This document shows, in pieces, positions 17,664-25,899 of a stretch of DNA of 34,674 nt (position 1 is the stretch's first letter; every line of letters begins with the position of its first letter). This DNA is from Candidatus Ozemibacteraceae bacterium (GTDB taxonomy: Bacteria; Muiribacteriota; Ozemobacteria; Ozemobacterales; Ozemobacteraceae): positions 1 through 34,674 of the forward strand of contig CALLCO010000078.1 of NCBI GenBank assembly GCA_937998695.1, given 5' to 3'. The notes beneath the pieces were generated by a model, which made no database searches, was not told the origin of the DNA, and saw only the letters and a list, made by a program, of their open reading frames with translations. The position numbers and the translations under genes were made by a program.

Positions 17664-18064
17664 CGGGATGGCCTGAAGCCAGCCTCGAAGCGGAGTTGGC
17701 TCTGCGGCAGCGGTGGGTGATCCAGTGGGGGTGGCACGCCGGCGGGTGTGGAGCACGGCGCCCCGAACTCCGGTCAAGAGGCTCCCGCTGGCTCAGGCGT
17801 TCCCGATTGGCTCCTGAGACGGGATTCCAGCGAATGCTCCCACGAAAGGCCGTTCGATGGCCCATGACCAACGGAAACCACCGTTCGTCAGCCGCCATCG
17901 CCAAGCGAGGAGCTCGCTTTCGCGGAAGGTATGACCTCTGACTTTCACCCGTGAGGCCCGCCCTCCCCATGTCCGAAACGGGCCCCGGATGCCAGGGATG
18001 GTGGTGAGCCGCCGCCGCGGACCCGTTCCCGCCAAGGGGGGGCAGGAGGGGCGATTCTCGCGGG
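17664..18064. other. Intergenic region between convergent genes
   Basis: No gene is evident in these 400 bases; the open frames have no RBS or recognisable content. It contains a hairpin AAGCGAG-N3-CTCGCTT (17903-17919) with only a short T run, which may terminate one or both flanking genes, and a weaker CTCAGG/CCTGAG repeat near 17790-17820. Confidence 0.4.
17903..17919. terminator. Possible terminator hairpin
   Basis: A 7-bp perfect stem with a 3-base loop lies in the gap between two convergent genes. It is followed by TTT on the + strand and preceded by CCAA, so only a weak terminator can be proposed in either direction. Confidence 0.3.
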
Positions 18065-19504
18065 CTAGCGGGCGCCCGCTGCCGTGGTGGCCATCTCCTG
18101 CAGCAGGATGGCGAGAGTCTTGTTGCCCAGCTTGGGGAAGAGGATGCGCTGGGCGCGCTTCTGGCCGAGTTCGAGGTAGGGCCGGCCGTCGGGGCAGAAC
18201 AGCATCGAGACGCTGACCGGCTGCCCGACGGTGGCGGCGTTGAACCGGGCCAGGAAGGCCTTGACGTCGCCGAGCGGGCTCTCGGGCGAGGTGGTGCGCA
18301 GCAGCTCGGTCGGCAGCACCCCGGCCGGGGCGGCGGCGAAGGTGACCTCGGCCAGGACGGGCGCTTTGAGGCCCTTCCAGGTGCCCTCGACCACCTTGAC
18401 CGCCAGGCGAACGGGGCCGGTGGCCATGCCAGGCTCGGCGGGGTCGGGGGCGGGGGGCAGGCCTTCCCCGGTCAGCCAGTCGTTCCAGGTCAGGCCCAGA
18501 TCGACGAAGTAGACATCGGCCAGCGGGTAGACCCCCTGGATGACGAGGTCGCGCCCCGCCGCGCTGCGGTGCAGGATGAACTCGCACGGTTGCGAGGCCA
18601 GGGCCTCGAGGCGGGCCGGCGTCAGCCAGTCGGGGGCCGCCCCGGCGGGGGGGGGCAGGCGCAGGGTGGGGCGTTGTCCCTCGACCACGGCGCCGGCGAT
18701 CGTGCCGTCGGCGGCGAGCCGGCCCATCCGGCCGCTGGCCCAGCGGACCGGATCGACCTGGATGATTTCCTTTTGATAGGGCCGGTTCTTGAGGTCCCGG
18801 ATCTTCTCGTCGAGTTCCTTCTTCATCTTGCGAACCGACGGAGGCAGCACCCCGGCGGGCATGACGTCCCAGGAGGTGCGCGCGACGCCGGGGTCACCGG
18901 TTCCGCCGCTGGGAATGGGCCGGAGAGGCTGGCCCGGTTGCCCGGTCTGCCCGGACTGCCCGGCGGCGGGGTCGGCCCCTGCGGTACCAGTGCCGCCCTG
19001 GGTGCCGGTTGCCCCGGCCTGCTGGCGCTTCTCGGCGAGGTAGGCCCCGCTCTGCACGTGGCGCAGGTAGGAGGGATCCTCGAAGGCGGGGGTCTTGCTG
19101 ATCTTGAATTTGTAGCCCAGACGGCGCAGATACCCGACGTAGGTCATCTTCAGGTCTTTCAGGTAGACGTCCTGCGAGAACAGCAGGTTTCCGATGCGCT
19201 TGGGGCGTCCGATCCCGTCGTGATAGAGGTGGAAGACCGCGCCCTGGCGCTTGATCCCGTCCTTGAGGGCTTTCTGCAGTTCGGCGGGATCGACCTCCTG
19301 GGTGAACTCGATGCGCGGCAGACAGACCGTCTCGCTCTTCTTGTCGATCTCGGCCTGCACCACGTCGGAGGTGGTGTTCATGATCCAGGTGCCGTCCTGC
19401 ATCATGGTGTCGGCGGCCTGGGCCGGCGGCGGGGCGGGCGGGACGACGACGGCGAGGACGAGCAGCGTGAGGATGGACGTCAAGGCGACGAACGAGATGC
19501 GCAT
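18065..19504 (-). CDS. Secreted protein of unknown function
   Basis: 479 residues beginning at the ATG at 19504, preceded by an AAGGGG RBS and then the TATACT promoter; an open frame continues far upstream but is antisense to the propeller gene. There is a signal peptide (MRISF, long hydrophobic stretch, AQA-AD at about 30). Two Lys- and Arg-rich folded parts (~35-155 and ~220-479) flank a Gly/Thr/Gln/Pro-rich linker (~158-205). The C-terminal part ends with residues about ILFPKLGNKTLAILLQEM. No known domain is recognised. It is divergent from the propeller gene and shares its regulatory region, so the two may be co-regulated. Confidence 0.8.
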   Translation of the reverse strand: MRISFVALTSILTLLVLAVVVPPAPPPAQAADTMMQDGTWIMNTTSDVVQAEIDKKSETVCLPRIEFTQEVDPAELQKALKDGIKRQGAVFHLYHDGIGRPKRIGNLLFSQDVYLKDLKMTYVGYLRRLGYKFKISKTPAFEDPSYLRHVQSGAYLAEKRQQAGATGTQGGTGTAGADPAAGQSGQTGQPGQPLRPIPSGGTGDPGVARTSWDVMPAGVLPPSVRKMKKELDEKIRDLKNRPYQKEIIQVDPVRWASGRMGRLAADGTIAGAVVEGQRPTLRLPPPAGAAPDWLTPARLEALASQPCEFILHRSAAGRDLVIQGVYPLADVYFVDLGLTWNDWLTGEGLPPAPDPAEPGMATGPVRLAVKVVEGTWKGLKAPVLAEVTFAAAPAGVLPTELLRTTSPESPLGDVKAFLARFNAATVGQPVSVSMLFCPDGRPYLELGQKRAQRILFPKLGNKTLAILLQEMATTAAGAR

Positions 19505-19553
19505 GTGGCTTCCCCTTCCGGGCAAACGCGGCGGCCTGCCCGCGGATGCAAAA

Positions 19554-19559
19554 AGTATA
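19554..19559 (-). promoter_or_regulatory. TATACT -10 box of the secreted-protein gene
   Basis: On the minus strand TATACT lies 50 bases upstream of the ATG at 19504. The hexamer 17 bases further is AGGTGG, not a good -35. Confidence 0.45.
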
Positions 19560-19581
19560 GCATGGCCTGAACCGCTCCACC

Positions 19582-19610
19582 TTGCCGGAGGGTGTCGGTT
19601 TGGGTACACT
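19582..19610 (+). promoter_or_regulatory. Promoter of the beta-propeller gene
   Basis: TTGCCG (19582-19587) and TACACT (19605-19610) are exactly 17 bases apart. The -35 is only 22 bases from the -10 of the divergent gene, so polymerases at the two promoters would interfere with each other. Confidence 0.5.
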
Positions 19611-19657
19611 GGGCGGGCGGTGCGGCACGAACCTGTTCCCAAAAAGGAAGGACCACC

Positions 19658-21658
19658 ATGACCGGGAAGGATCACCACCCTCGTCCCCCGAGTTCCGCCG
19701 GAGCGCCGGCCAAACTGGCGTTCCATGAAGCCTGGCGGGCCCAGCCGGGCCCCCTGAAGCTGGCGGCCGCCACCGGGACCCGCCAGGGCGGCGTCGTGCT
19801 GGGCGCCGACGGTGTCCTCACCTGGATCGACCACCGGGGCCAGACCCTGTGGCGGGCCGAGGTGGGGGGGGTGTTCCGGTCCGTGAGCGCGGCCGAGACC
19901 CAGGAGGTGCTGGCCGTCCAGGACAGCGGCTCGGCCATTCTGCTCGACGCCACCGGGCAGGTGCAATGGAAGAAACGGGTCTTCCCCGCCATGAGCGGCA
20001 TCATCAGCGGGTCGGGGCAGCACTTCGCCTTCCTGACCCGCGACCCGACGGTCATCCTGGCCGATCGGGCCTCCCGCCCCCGCTGGACCTACCGGAACCT
20101 GCTGAAGCTGCCGGCCGCCCTCGCCATGACCCACGATGGCGAGCTGGTGGCTTTCGCCTGTCAGGACGAGCGCGGGGAAGGGTTGGCCACCGTGGGCCGC
20201 ACCGGCAAACCCGCCGCCTCCTTCATGGGGCTCGATCCGGTGATCGACGTGGCCATCACGGCCGACGGCGAGCATCTGTTCGCCCTCGACCGCGGGGGCG
20301 GGGTGTTCGGCTTCCATGTGCCGACCAGCGCTGGCGTCTGGCGGGCCAAGCTGCCCTTCGAGGCGGTCGGCCTGTCCCATGCCGCGGAAACCCGGCAAAC
20401 CCTTGTCTACAGCCGCACCGGGCGTCTGTGCCTGCTCGACGACCACGGCTTCCCGTTGTGGGAGGAAGAGCTGGGCGGCACGCTGCTGACCGCCCGCCTC
20501 AGCCATGACGGCCAGACGATCTGGCTGGCCACCGCCGAAGGGGCGGTCGTCGGCCTGCAGTCGGGCGCCGCCCGCGATCTGACGCGGGCCGGCTTCGCCG
20601 AGGTCGCCGCCCCTCCCGCCCAACCGGAAACCTGCGCCTTCCAGCGCCGGTGGCTGGCCGACCTGCCGCGGGCGGCCGCCGGGGACCGCCCCCGGGCCCG
20701 CCTCTGGACGGGCGCCGACCAGGTCGAATACGTTCTCCTCTGGGACGGGCAGGCCCAGTTGGCTTGTCTCAACGACCTCGGCGAGGAGATCTGGACCACC
20801 CGCCTGACCGGCGGCCCGGTCCGGGACCTGGCGGTGGATGCCGCCGCCGACCTGGCCATCGTGTTGACCGGCCAGGGGGTGCTCGGGTTCCATCTCGACG
20901 GGTCGGAGGCGTTCCGGTCGCTGGGCACCTTTGCCGAGGTCCACCTGTTCGCCAACGGGGCCTTCCTGCTGGTCGACGAGGTCCGCCGGGTCACTTTCCT
21001 GGCGAACCACCGCCACCCCCCGCAGCCGCTTCCCATCAGCGAACCGGTCCTGCGCCTCGTCGGCACGGCAACTCAGGCCGCCCTGCAGGGGAATGCGGGC
21101 ATCCACCTCGTCGATCAGGACGGCGGGGTGCGCGCCACGGTGCCCACCGGCGGGCCCGGCAGCCGTCTCGGCCTGCTGCCCGGGGAGACCGGATGGGCCT
21201 TGGGAGGGGAAGGCGGGGCGATCTCCTTCCACGCGTGGACAGGAGAGGTGACCTACCGCCAGACGACGGTTGGCGGCACCCCTCCCACGGCCCTTGCGTT
21301 CCATCCTGGCGAGGATGTGGTCTTCCTCGTCTGGGAAGGGACCCCCGATCTGCTGGTCATTCAGAACCGGCTCAAGAGCCGGATCCGGGTGCCGCTGCCC
21401 GCCCCCGTGGCCCACATGGCCTTGCATGCCGAGGGGATCGTCGGGGCGACCACCCTCGATGAACTGCTGCTGATCGATGTGGCGGGAACCCTGCGGGCCC
21501 GATATCCCTATCCCGACCGGTTGCTGGGCTTGTTTCCGTCGGCTGGCAGCCCCGACTTCCACCTGTTGGCCGAGGGGGGCTTCGGCCGGTTCACCGTCCG
21601 GCACCTGGGGGCGGCGCCGTCCGCATCCCACAGGAGCGGCCTCGCCGAAGACGCATGA
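19658..21658 (+). CDS. Cytoplasmic beta-propeller-like protein of unknown function
   Basis: 666 residues without a signal peptide. The sequence is a series of ~40-residue beta-rich units of the PQQ/WD40-like type, each with a turn such as DxxGxxLW: DHRGQTLWRAEV, DATGQVQWKKRV, DHGFPLWEEEL and DLGEEIWTTRL. This suggests a seven- or more-bladed propeller, perhaps two. A Cys/Trp-poor N-terminal ~25 residues precede it. Propellers of this kind usually serve as protein-binding scaffolds. The RBS AGGAAGG supports the ATG. The stop overlaps the start of the acetyltransferase (ATGA), so both proteins are probably made together. Lack of export makes an enzyme of the PQQ dehydrogenase type unlikely. Confidence 0.75.
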   Translation: MTGKDHHPRPPSSAGAPAKLAFHEAWRAQPGPLKLAAATGTRQGGVVLGADGVLTWIDHRGQTLWRAEVGGVFRSVSAAETQEVLAVQDSGSAILLDATGQVQWKKRVFPAMSGIISGSGQHFAFLTRDPTVILADRASRPRWTYRNLLKLPAALAMTHDGELVAFACQDERGEGLATVGRTGKPAASFMGLDPVIDVAITADGEHLFALDRGGGVFGFHVPTSAGVWRAKLPFEAVGLSHAAETRQTLVYSRTGRLCLLDDHGFPLWEEELGGTLLTARLSHDGQTIWLATAEGAVVGLQSGAARDLTRAGFAEVAAPPAQPETCAFQRRWLADLPRAAAGDRPRARLWTGADQVEYVLLWDGQAQLACLNDLGEEIWTTRLTGGPVRDLAVDAAADLAIVLTGQGVLGFHLDGSEAFRSLGTFAEVHLFANGAFLLVDEVRRVTFLANHRHPPQPLPISEPVLRLVGTATQAALQGNAGIHLVDQDGGVRATVPTGGPGSRLGLLPGETGWALGGEGGAISFHAWTGEVTYRQTTVGGTPPTALAFHPGEDVVFLVWEGTPDLLVIQNRLKSRIRVPLPAPVAHMALHAEGIVGATTLDELLLIDVAGTLRARYPYPDRLLGLFPSAGSPDFHLLAEGGFGRFTVRHLGAAPSASHRSGLAEDA

Positions 21659-22131
21659 CCGAACCAGTCGCCGACCGCGCGCCGGTGTTCGAGCGGTTAC
21701 CCGACCCGCCCGCCTGGGCCGACCTGGAGGCCTTCGCCGCCCTCGACCGCGAAGCGTTCGCCGCCGACGGTCTGACCGCCGGCAATCTGCGATTGGTGAG
21801 CCTCGCTGGCCGCCTCTACATCGCCCGTCTGGAGGGCCAGGTCGCCGGCCAGGCGGTCGTGCTGGGTCGCCTCGACGGCCCGGGGGCCTTTCTGCTGGGG
21901 TTGGCGGTCGGGCGCGTCTGGCGGGGCCGGCAGGTGGGCCGGGGTCTCCTGCGGTTCGTGCTCGCCGATCTGGCGGCGGCCGAGGCCCCGTTCCTGGAAC
22001 TGACCGTCGACCCTGCCAACACCCCGGCCGTGACCTTGTACGAAAAGGAAGGCTTTCACCGGGAACGGCTCGTTCCCGATCTGCTGGGGCCCGGCAAGCC
22101 GCGACTCATCATGCGGCGATCCCTGCCCTGA
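21655..22131 (+). CDS. GNAT-family N-acetyltransferase
   Basis: 158 residues, the common length of RimI-like GNAT enzymes. The acetyl-CoA pyrophosphate loop is VWRGRQVGRGLL (88-99, R/QxxGxG), and the C-terminal motif VDPANTPAVTLYEKEGF (118-134) is typical of RimI-type protein acetyltransferases. The target is unknown. Translation is coupled to the propeller gene by a 4-base overlap, so the propeller could present or recognise the substrate (inference). Confidence 0.88.
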   Translation: MTEPVADRAPVFERLPDPPAWADLEAFAALDREAFAADGLTAGNLRLVSLAGRLYIARLEGQVAGQAVVLGRLDGPGAFLLGLAVGRVWRGRQVGRGLLRFVLADLAAAEAPFLELTVDPANTPAVTLYEKEGFHRERLVPDLLGPGKPRLIMRRSLP

Positions 22132-22166
22132 TACGTCGGGCCCTCCCGGGCCCCAAGGAGAATCCC

Positions 22167-23324
22167 ATGCACCGTTCATCCCGCTCCTTCAGCATCGCCG
22201 GCGTGTGGCGCCCGGGCCGCCCGGCGGAATTCCTCTCCTGCCTCGGTCAAGCCGCTTGGCGTCACGGGCCCATGGGGGGTGGCCCCCTGGTGAAAGGGTC
22301 CGGCGAAATCCGGCCTCGACCGGCGCTGGGCCACGGGCACCAACGACCGGATGGCCCCACTCCCTGGGGACTGGCCGGTCCGGCGACGGTCGGAGCCGTC
22401 CGCATCGCCCCCTGCCGGGGGGGGGGGCGTGCCGTGCTCCTGGCCGGGGTCTTGGCCTCCCTCCTGCTGACCCTCGCCTCCGCCGTCGAGGCGCGGCCGC
22501 GGGTGGCCGTGCTTCCCTTCAAGACAGGCGCGGGGTTCGACTACCCGCTGGGCGAGGGCTTGGCCCAGTTGCTGCGCAAGCGGATCATGGAGACCGGCAA
22601 GGTCCAGGTCGTCGATCGCGAAGACCTGCACAACATGAAGGGCGAACTGCAACTCGCCAACGATGGCTATTTCGATCCTTCCACCTTCCCCGAGAAGGGG
22701 GGGTTCCAGGGCGCCGACTACCTGATCGTGGGCCGGGTGCTCGACTTCGGGCACTATTCGCGCGACACCACGCTGGGCGCGCTGTCCAGCATGGTGCAGG
22801 TGCAGGGGCTGCAGCACAAGAAGACGACCGCCTACGTGCGCCTGGGCATCGAGGTGATCGACCTCGCCACCGGCCGTCTGGCGCTCTCGGAGGAAGCCGA
22901 GGGGAAGAACCAGACCTCCGGGGCCATCCTGATGGCCGGTGATCTGAAGAAGATCTTCGTCGGCGGGCTGAAGGTCGGCAACTTGCAGTTCGACAACTCC
23001 ATGATCGGCCGCGCCACCAAGCAGTCGCTCGACCGCCTGATCGGCCGTCTGGCCGCGCTGTTCGTCAAGGAGGCCAAGGTGCTGGCGGTCAGCCCCGAGG
23101 GGATCGTCATCGACATGGGGGCGAGCTCGGGTTTGCAGGTCGGCATGAAGGGCCGGATCTTCGCCACGCGTGAGATCAAAAACACCGCCGGCCGCGTCGT
23201 CTGGAAGTCGCGGCGCCAGGTGGCGGAAGGCGTAGTGGCCGAGGTGCAGCCCGAGGATGCCCTGTTGCACTGCCCGGCGACCGGCGAGCTCAAGGAGGGC
23301 GACGTCGTCATTTTTGACCAATGA
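22167..23324 (+). CDS. CsgG/FlgT-like exported protein with long N-terminal extension
   Basis: 385 residues from the ATG at 22167, which has a good RBS (AAGGAG). Residues 1-85 are Gly/Pro/Arg-rich and unlike a folded domain; a hydrophobic signal segment follows (~89-108, ending VEA-RP). The mature part starts RPRVAVLPFKTG, typical of the CsgG-like fold found in curli secretion proteins and flagellar FlgT, and continues with VDREDL, GADYLIVGRV and AYVRLGIEVIDLATGRL (~110-300). The C-terminal ~80 residues resemble the FlgT C-terminal beta domain. No lipobox Cys follows the signal. An 11-G run (22417-22427) falls just before the signal segment and could shift the frame. The link to flagella is suggestive, not shown. 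Confidence 0.72.
   Translation: MHRSSRSFSIAGVWRPGRPAEFLSCLGQAAWRHGPMGGGPLVKGSGEIRPRPALGHGHQRPDGPTPWGLAGPATVGAVRIAPCRGGGRAVLLAGVLASLLLTLASAVEARPRVAVLPFKTGAGFDYPLGEGLAQLLRKRIMETGKVQVVDREDLHNMKGELQLANDGYFDPSTFPEKGGFQGADYLIVGRVLDFGHYSRDTTLGALSSMVQVQGLQHKKTTAYVRLGIEVIDLATGRLALSEEAEGKNQTSGAILMAGDLKKIFVGGLKVGNLQFDNSMIGRATKQSLDRLIGRLAALFVKEAKVLAVSPEGIVIDMGASSGLQVGMKGRIFATREIKNTAGRVVWKSRRQVAEGVVAEVQPEDALLHCPATGELKEGDVVIFDQ
22417..22427 (+). repeat. Poly-G tract of 11 bases inside the CsgG/FlgT-like gene
   Basis: Eleven consecutive G residues encode about residues 84-87, directly before the hydrophobic export segment. As given, the frame is open through it. Runs of this length are slippage-prone in replication and sequencing. 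Confidence 0.9.
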
Positions 23325-23594
23325 CCCGCCTGAAGGCAAGCGATGGCCAGCCTCGTCCTCTGTCATCCTCGACGCGGGGGGGCCGCTCCTGTCGCTGCTG
23401 CGGTGGTTTTGGGGAGCCGCAGGCGGGAAAACCACAAAATCCTCGGTGACGGAGGGCTGGCTGGCTGCCCGGAAGACATGGGGATTCCTCCAGGGCGGAA
23501 AAAGGAAACAAGGATAGTTCCCCCTGGTGGGTTGGCGGGCCAAAGCCCCTTCGGCTGGTGTGGGCGCGGACCATGGTGGTTGAATGACCGACCG

Positions 23595-24776
23595 ATGGCG
23601 GGGCGAGGGCGGCGGGCCGGGCTTGTGGTGGCGGGTTTGACCGGCCGAAGGATCGTGGTGTGTCTGGGGCTGGTGGTCTTTCTTCTCGGGGGGATGCCCG
23701 CCCCAGGGGCCGGATCCGCCGCCCCGACGATTCCGGAGGGCCCCGACTATGGCCGGGAAGAGCATTGGGCGGCGCTTCCCTGGAAAGCGGATGGCGCCGA
23801 TTTTCTGCCGGATGGGGTGGCTGGGTTGGTCGATGGGCAGGCCACAGCGGCGGTCGATACGTTTTTCATCCACCCCACGACCTGTCTCGACGAAACGGTG
23901 CGCAACGCTGGCTTGGATGAGGCCGCGGTCAACCTGCTCACCGACCGGGGGGCGCTGCGGTTCCAGGCGAGCGCGTTCAACGGAGTGACGCGGGTTTTCG
24001 CCCCCCGGTACCGGCAGGCGTCGCTGGGCTCTTTTCTCGACCGTACCGGGGCGGGGAAAGCCGCTCTCGACCTGGCCTACGAGGACGTGCGGGCGGCTTT
24101 CCGCCAGTATCTGGCGCGGTACCGGCAGGGACGGCCGTTTGTGATCGCCGGGCACAGCCAGGGAACGGCCCTGGCCATCCGCTTGCTCAACGAGTTCGTG
24201 GTCGGCCAGCCCCTGGCCAAGGATCTGGTGGCGGCCTGGCTGCCGGGGCAGTATGTCGGGCGGGACAGTTTCGATGGCCTGCCATTCCTGCGCCGGCCTG
24301 ATGAGACCGGTGGGTTCGTGACCTGGGCCACCGTGGCGCCGGGGGCAGGGCCCCACCTGGTTTGCGGCTGGACGGCCGATGAGAGGTTTCCACCCTTTAC
24401 GGTCAACACGGCTTTTCCATTGGCCATCAACCCCCTGACCTGGGATGCCGACCAGCCGGCGGTCGCCTCCTTCCCCAACCCCGGGGCGCTGCCGGACGTA
24501 TCACCCCATCTGCCGGAGCCGGGCCCGCTGGTCCGCGACCCGTTCGATGCCCGGGTGGTCGACGGACTGGTGGAGGTCGCGATGCCCCGCACGCTCTGGT
24601 ATGAAGAGCAATTCAACGCCGAGGCCGGGGATTTCCATCTGGCCGACATTCCCCTCTTCTGGATGAGCCTCCGGAACAACGTTGCCAGGCGGGTTGAGGG
24701 ATTCCTCCGGAAGAGGAGAGAGGCTCGCGAGCCCCCAAGCATGTTGCCAGGTGATCCTGATTTTCCGGGGAAATAG
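23595..24776 (+). CDS. DUF3089-type alpha/beta hydrolase, exported
   Basis: 393 residues from ATG 23595. A signal or anchor segment (~19-40, with Ala-rich cleavage region before APTIPEG) is followed by features I associate with DUF3089 proteins: DTFFIHPTT (88-96), the nucleophile elbow GHSQG with Ser188 (186-190), and a late segment FHLADIPLFW. Substrate unknown, probably an ester or lipid in the envelope. The start is uncertain: the RBS at 23595 is poor and the frame is open back to an ATG at 23343, whose extra 84 residues look non-coding. It follows the CsgG/FlgT-like gene after 270 bases that hold no other gene. Confidence 0.75.
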   Translation: MAGRGRRAGLVVAGLTGRRIVVCLGLVVFLLGGMPAPGAGSAAPTIPEGPDYGREEHWAALPWKADGADFLPDGVAGLVDGQATAAVDTFFIHPTTCLDETVRNAGLDEAAVNLLTDRGALRFQASAFNGVTRVFAPRYRQASLGSFLDRTGAGKAALDLAYEDVRAAFRQYLARYRQGRPFVIAGHSQGTALAIRLLNEFVVGQPLAKDLVAAWLPGQYVGRDSFDGLPFLRRPDETGGFVTWATVAPGAGPHLVCGWTADERFPPFTVNTAFPLAINPLTWDADQPAVASFPNPGALPDVSPHLPEPGPLVRDPFDARVVDGLVEVAMPRTLWYEEQFNAEAGDFHLADIPLFWMSLRNNVARRVEGFLRKRREAREPPSMLPGDPDFPGK

Positions 24777-24888
24777 CCTTTGTTTCCCATGTTTTGGGGA
24801 AAGAACGCGGTGGTGGGATGGCCTGACAAGGCTCCCGAAGAAGACTCGTGTCAGAAACGGCCTGGCAAAAGCTGATTTTGAGAGGTCC

Positions 24889-24918
24889 TTGCGGGGTACG
24901 CTTTACGTTTGTTAAAAT
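24889..24918 (+). promoter_or_regulatory. Promoter of the glycine-zipper gene
   Basis: TTGCGG (24889-24894) and TAAAAT (24913-24918) are 18 bases apart, in a locally AT-rich stretch about 40 bases upstream of the start codon. Confidence 0.5.
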
Positions 24919-24958
24919 AAAGGAAATTCTATCGAATGCCTCGCCAGAGGAGGTTCCC

Positions 24959-25669
24959 ATGAAAACCGCCAAACGCCCCGTGAGCATGCTGTTGATCCTG
25001 TCGATCGTCACCTCGTTCTTCCTGCTGCCCGCCACTCCGGCCCACGCCGGAATTCTCGGCAGCTTCCTGCATGCCATCCGGCCTCTTGCTGGCATTGCCG
25101 GCAAGGTCGCCGGGGCTGTCATCGGCGCTTCGCTGTGCGGCGCCTTCTGCCCTCCTCTGGGCATGATCGCGGGTGGTGTCATGGGCTGGATTGCCGGCGG
25201 TATCATCACCGGTTATGGCACCAGCAGCCTGGCCAACCTGGCCACTCTGGCCGGTGGCGTGGTGGGCGCCATGGCCCTCGGGCCCGGCGCGGTGGGCATG
25301 GTCGGCGGGTTCCTCCTCGGCGGGTTCCTCGGTCGCATGGCCATGAAACTGTTGCAGGACGTCGATCACACCATGACGGGCGGGATTCTTTTCAAGAAAT
25401 CCGCTACCGGTATCAGGAGCGTCCTAGGCCGTTCCCAGACGCCCTCCTCTTCGGCCTTCACCCCTGCCACCTCGGGCGCCAGTTCGCTGGGCGTGACCGT
25501 CTCCGGTGACCGATCGGCCGAGATTCAGAGTGCCGAAAACAAATACAAGGCGGCCTACCAGAAGTATATCGATGCCACCCAGAAGGGCGACGCCAAGGCT
25601 GCCGCCGAGGCCCACAAGGTCTACCTGAACGCCTACCAGGATTTCCAGAACCTGTCTTCGGGTAAGTAA
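24959..25669 (+). CDS. Exported glycine-zipper protein of unknown function
   Basis: 236 residues. The signal peptide (MKTAKRPVSM, hydrophobic core, AHA-G at about 30) is followed by ~95 Gly/Ala-rich hydrophobic residues (~44-128) with repeated GxxxG spacing, e.g. GVMGWIAGGIITGYG and GMVGGFLLGGFLG, as in glycine-zipper membrane proteins. Two Cys (60, 64) lie in it. The C-terminal ~50 residues (~188-236) are Ala/Lys/Glu/Tyr-rich and probably helical. GAGGAGG decides the ATG at 24959; the frame is open further upstream but crosses the promoter. It probably inserts in or lies against a membrane. No function is known. Confidence 0.82.
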   Translation: MKTAKRPVSMLLILSIVTSFFLLPATPAHAGILGSFLHAIRPLAGIAGKVAGAVIGASLCGAFCPPLGMIAGGVMGWIAGGIITGYGTSSLANLATLAGGVVGAMALGPGAVGMVGGFLLGGFLGRMAMKLLQDVDHTMTGGILFKKSATGIRSVLGRSQTPSSSAFTPATSGASSLGVTVSGDRSAEIQSAENKYKAAYQKYIDATQKGDAKAAAEAHKVYLNAYQDFQNLSSGK

Positions 25670-25704
25670 TCAGCCTCCAATTCCTCTCCGCTTTGCCACG
25701 AACC

Positions 25705-25718
25705 CCCGCTCCGGCGGG
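25705..25718 (+). terminator. Terminator-like hairpin after the glycine-zipper gene
   Basis: CCCGC-TCCG-GCGGG, extended by a GAAC/GTTC pairing on either side, is followed by a T/C-rich stretch. It lies 36 bases after the stop codon. Confidence 0.5.
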
Positions 25719-25858
25719 TGTTCTTCGTCTTCGGGGTCAGGAGTGGCCCCGCGCCTTGTCGATGGATGGGGACAGCTGGTCGGTGAATCCTGTTCCTGTT
25801 GGGTGAGTGAGATTCACCTGAAGCACGGGGTGGCCGGGTCGCGCCTTCGTGAAGAAAC

Positions 25859-25867
25859 TGCTACACT
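25859..25867 (+). promoter_or_regulatory. Extended -10 promoter of the PLD-family gene
   Basis: TGC-TACACT: a TACACT -10 (25862-25867) with the TGn extension, 32 bases before the start codon. No -35 is evident. Confidence 0.4.
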
Positions 25868-25899
25868 GGTGGCGAATTCCAGCTTCAGGAGGTCTGTCG

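Noticed and set aside
17618-17750. TGGCACG sequences resembling sigma-54 promoters
   Set aside because: The downstream GC element is not at the required spacing, and the first copy lies within the methionine gamma-lyase-like coding region.
17664-18064. tRNA or other RNA gene in the intergenic gap
   Set aside because: No T-loop GGTTCGAATCC-like motif or cloverleaf pairing was found.
19505-21631. N-terminal extension that would make the minus-strand secreted protein 1188 residues
   Set aside because: The extension is antisense to the propeller gene; the signal peptide, RBS and promoter all place the start at 19504.
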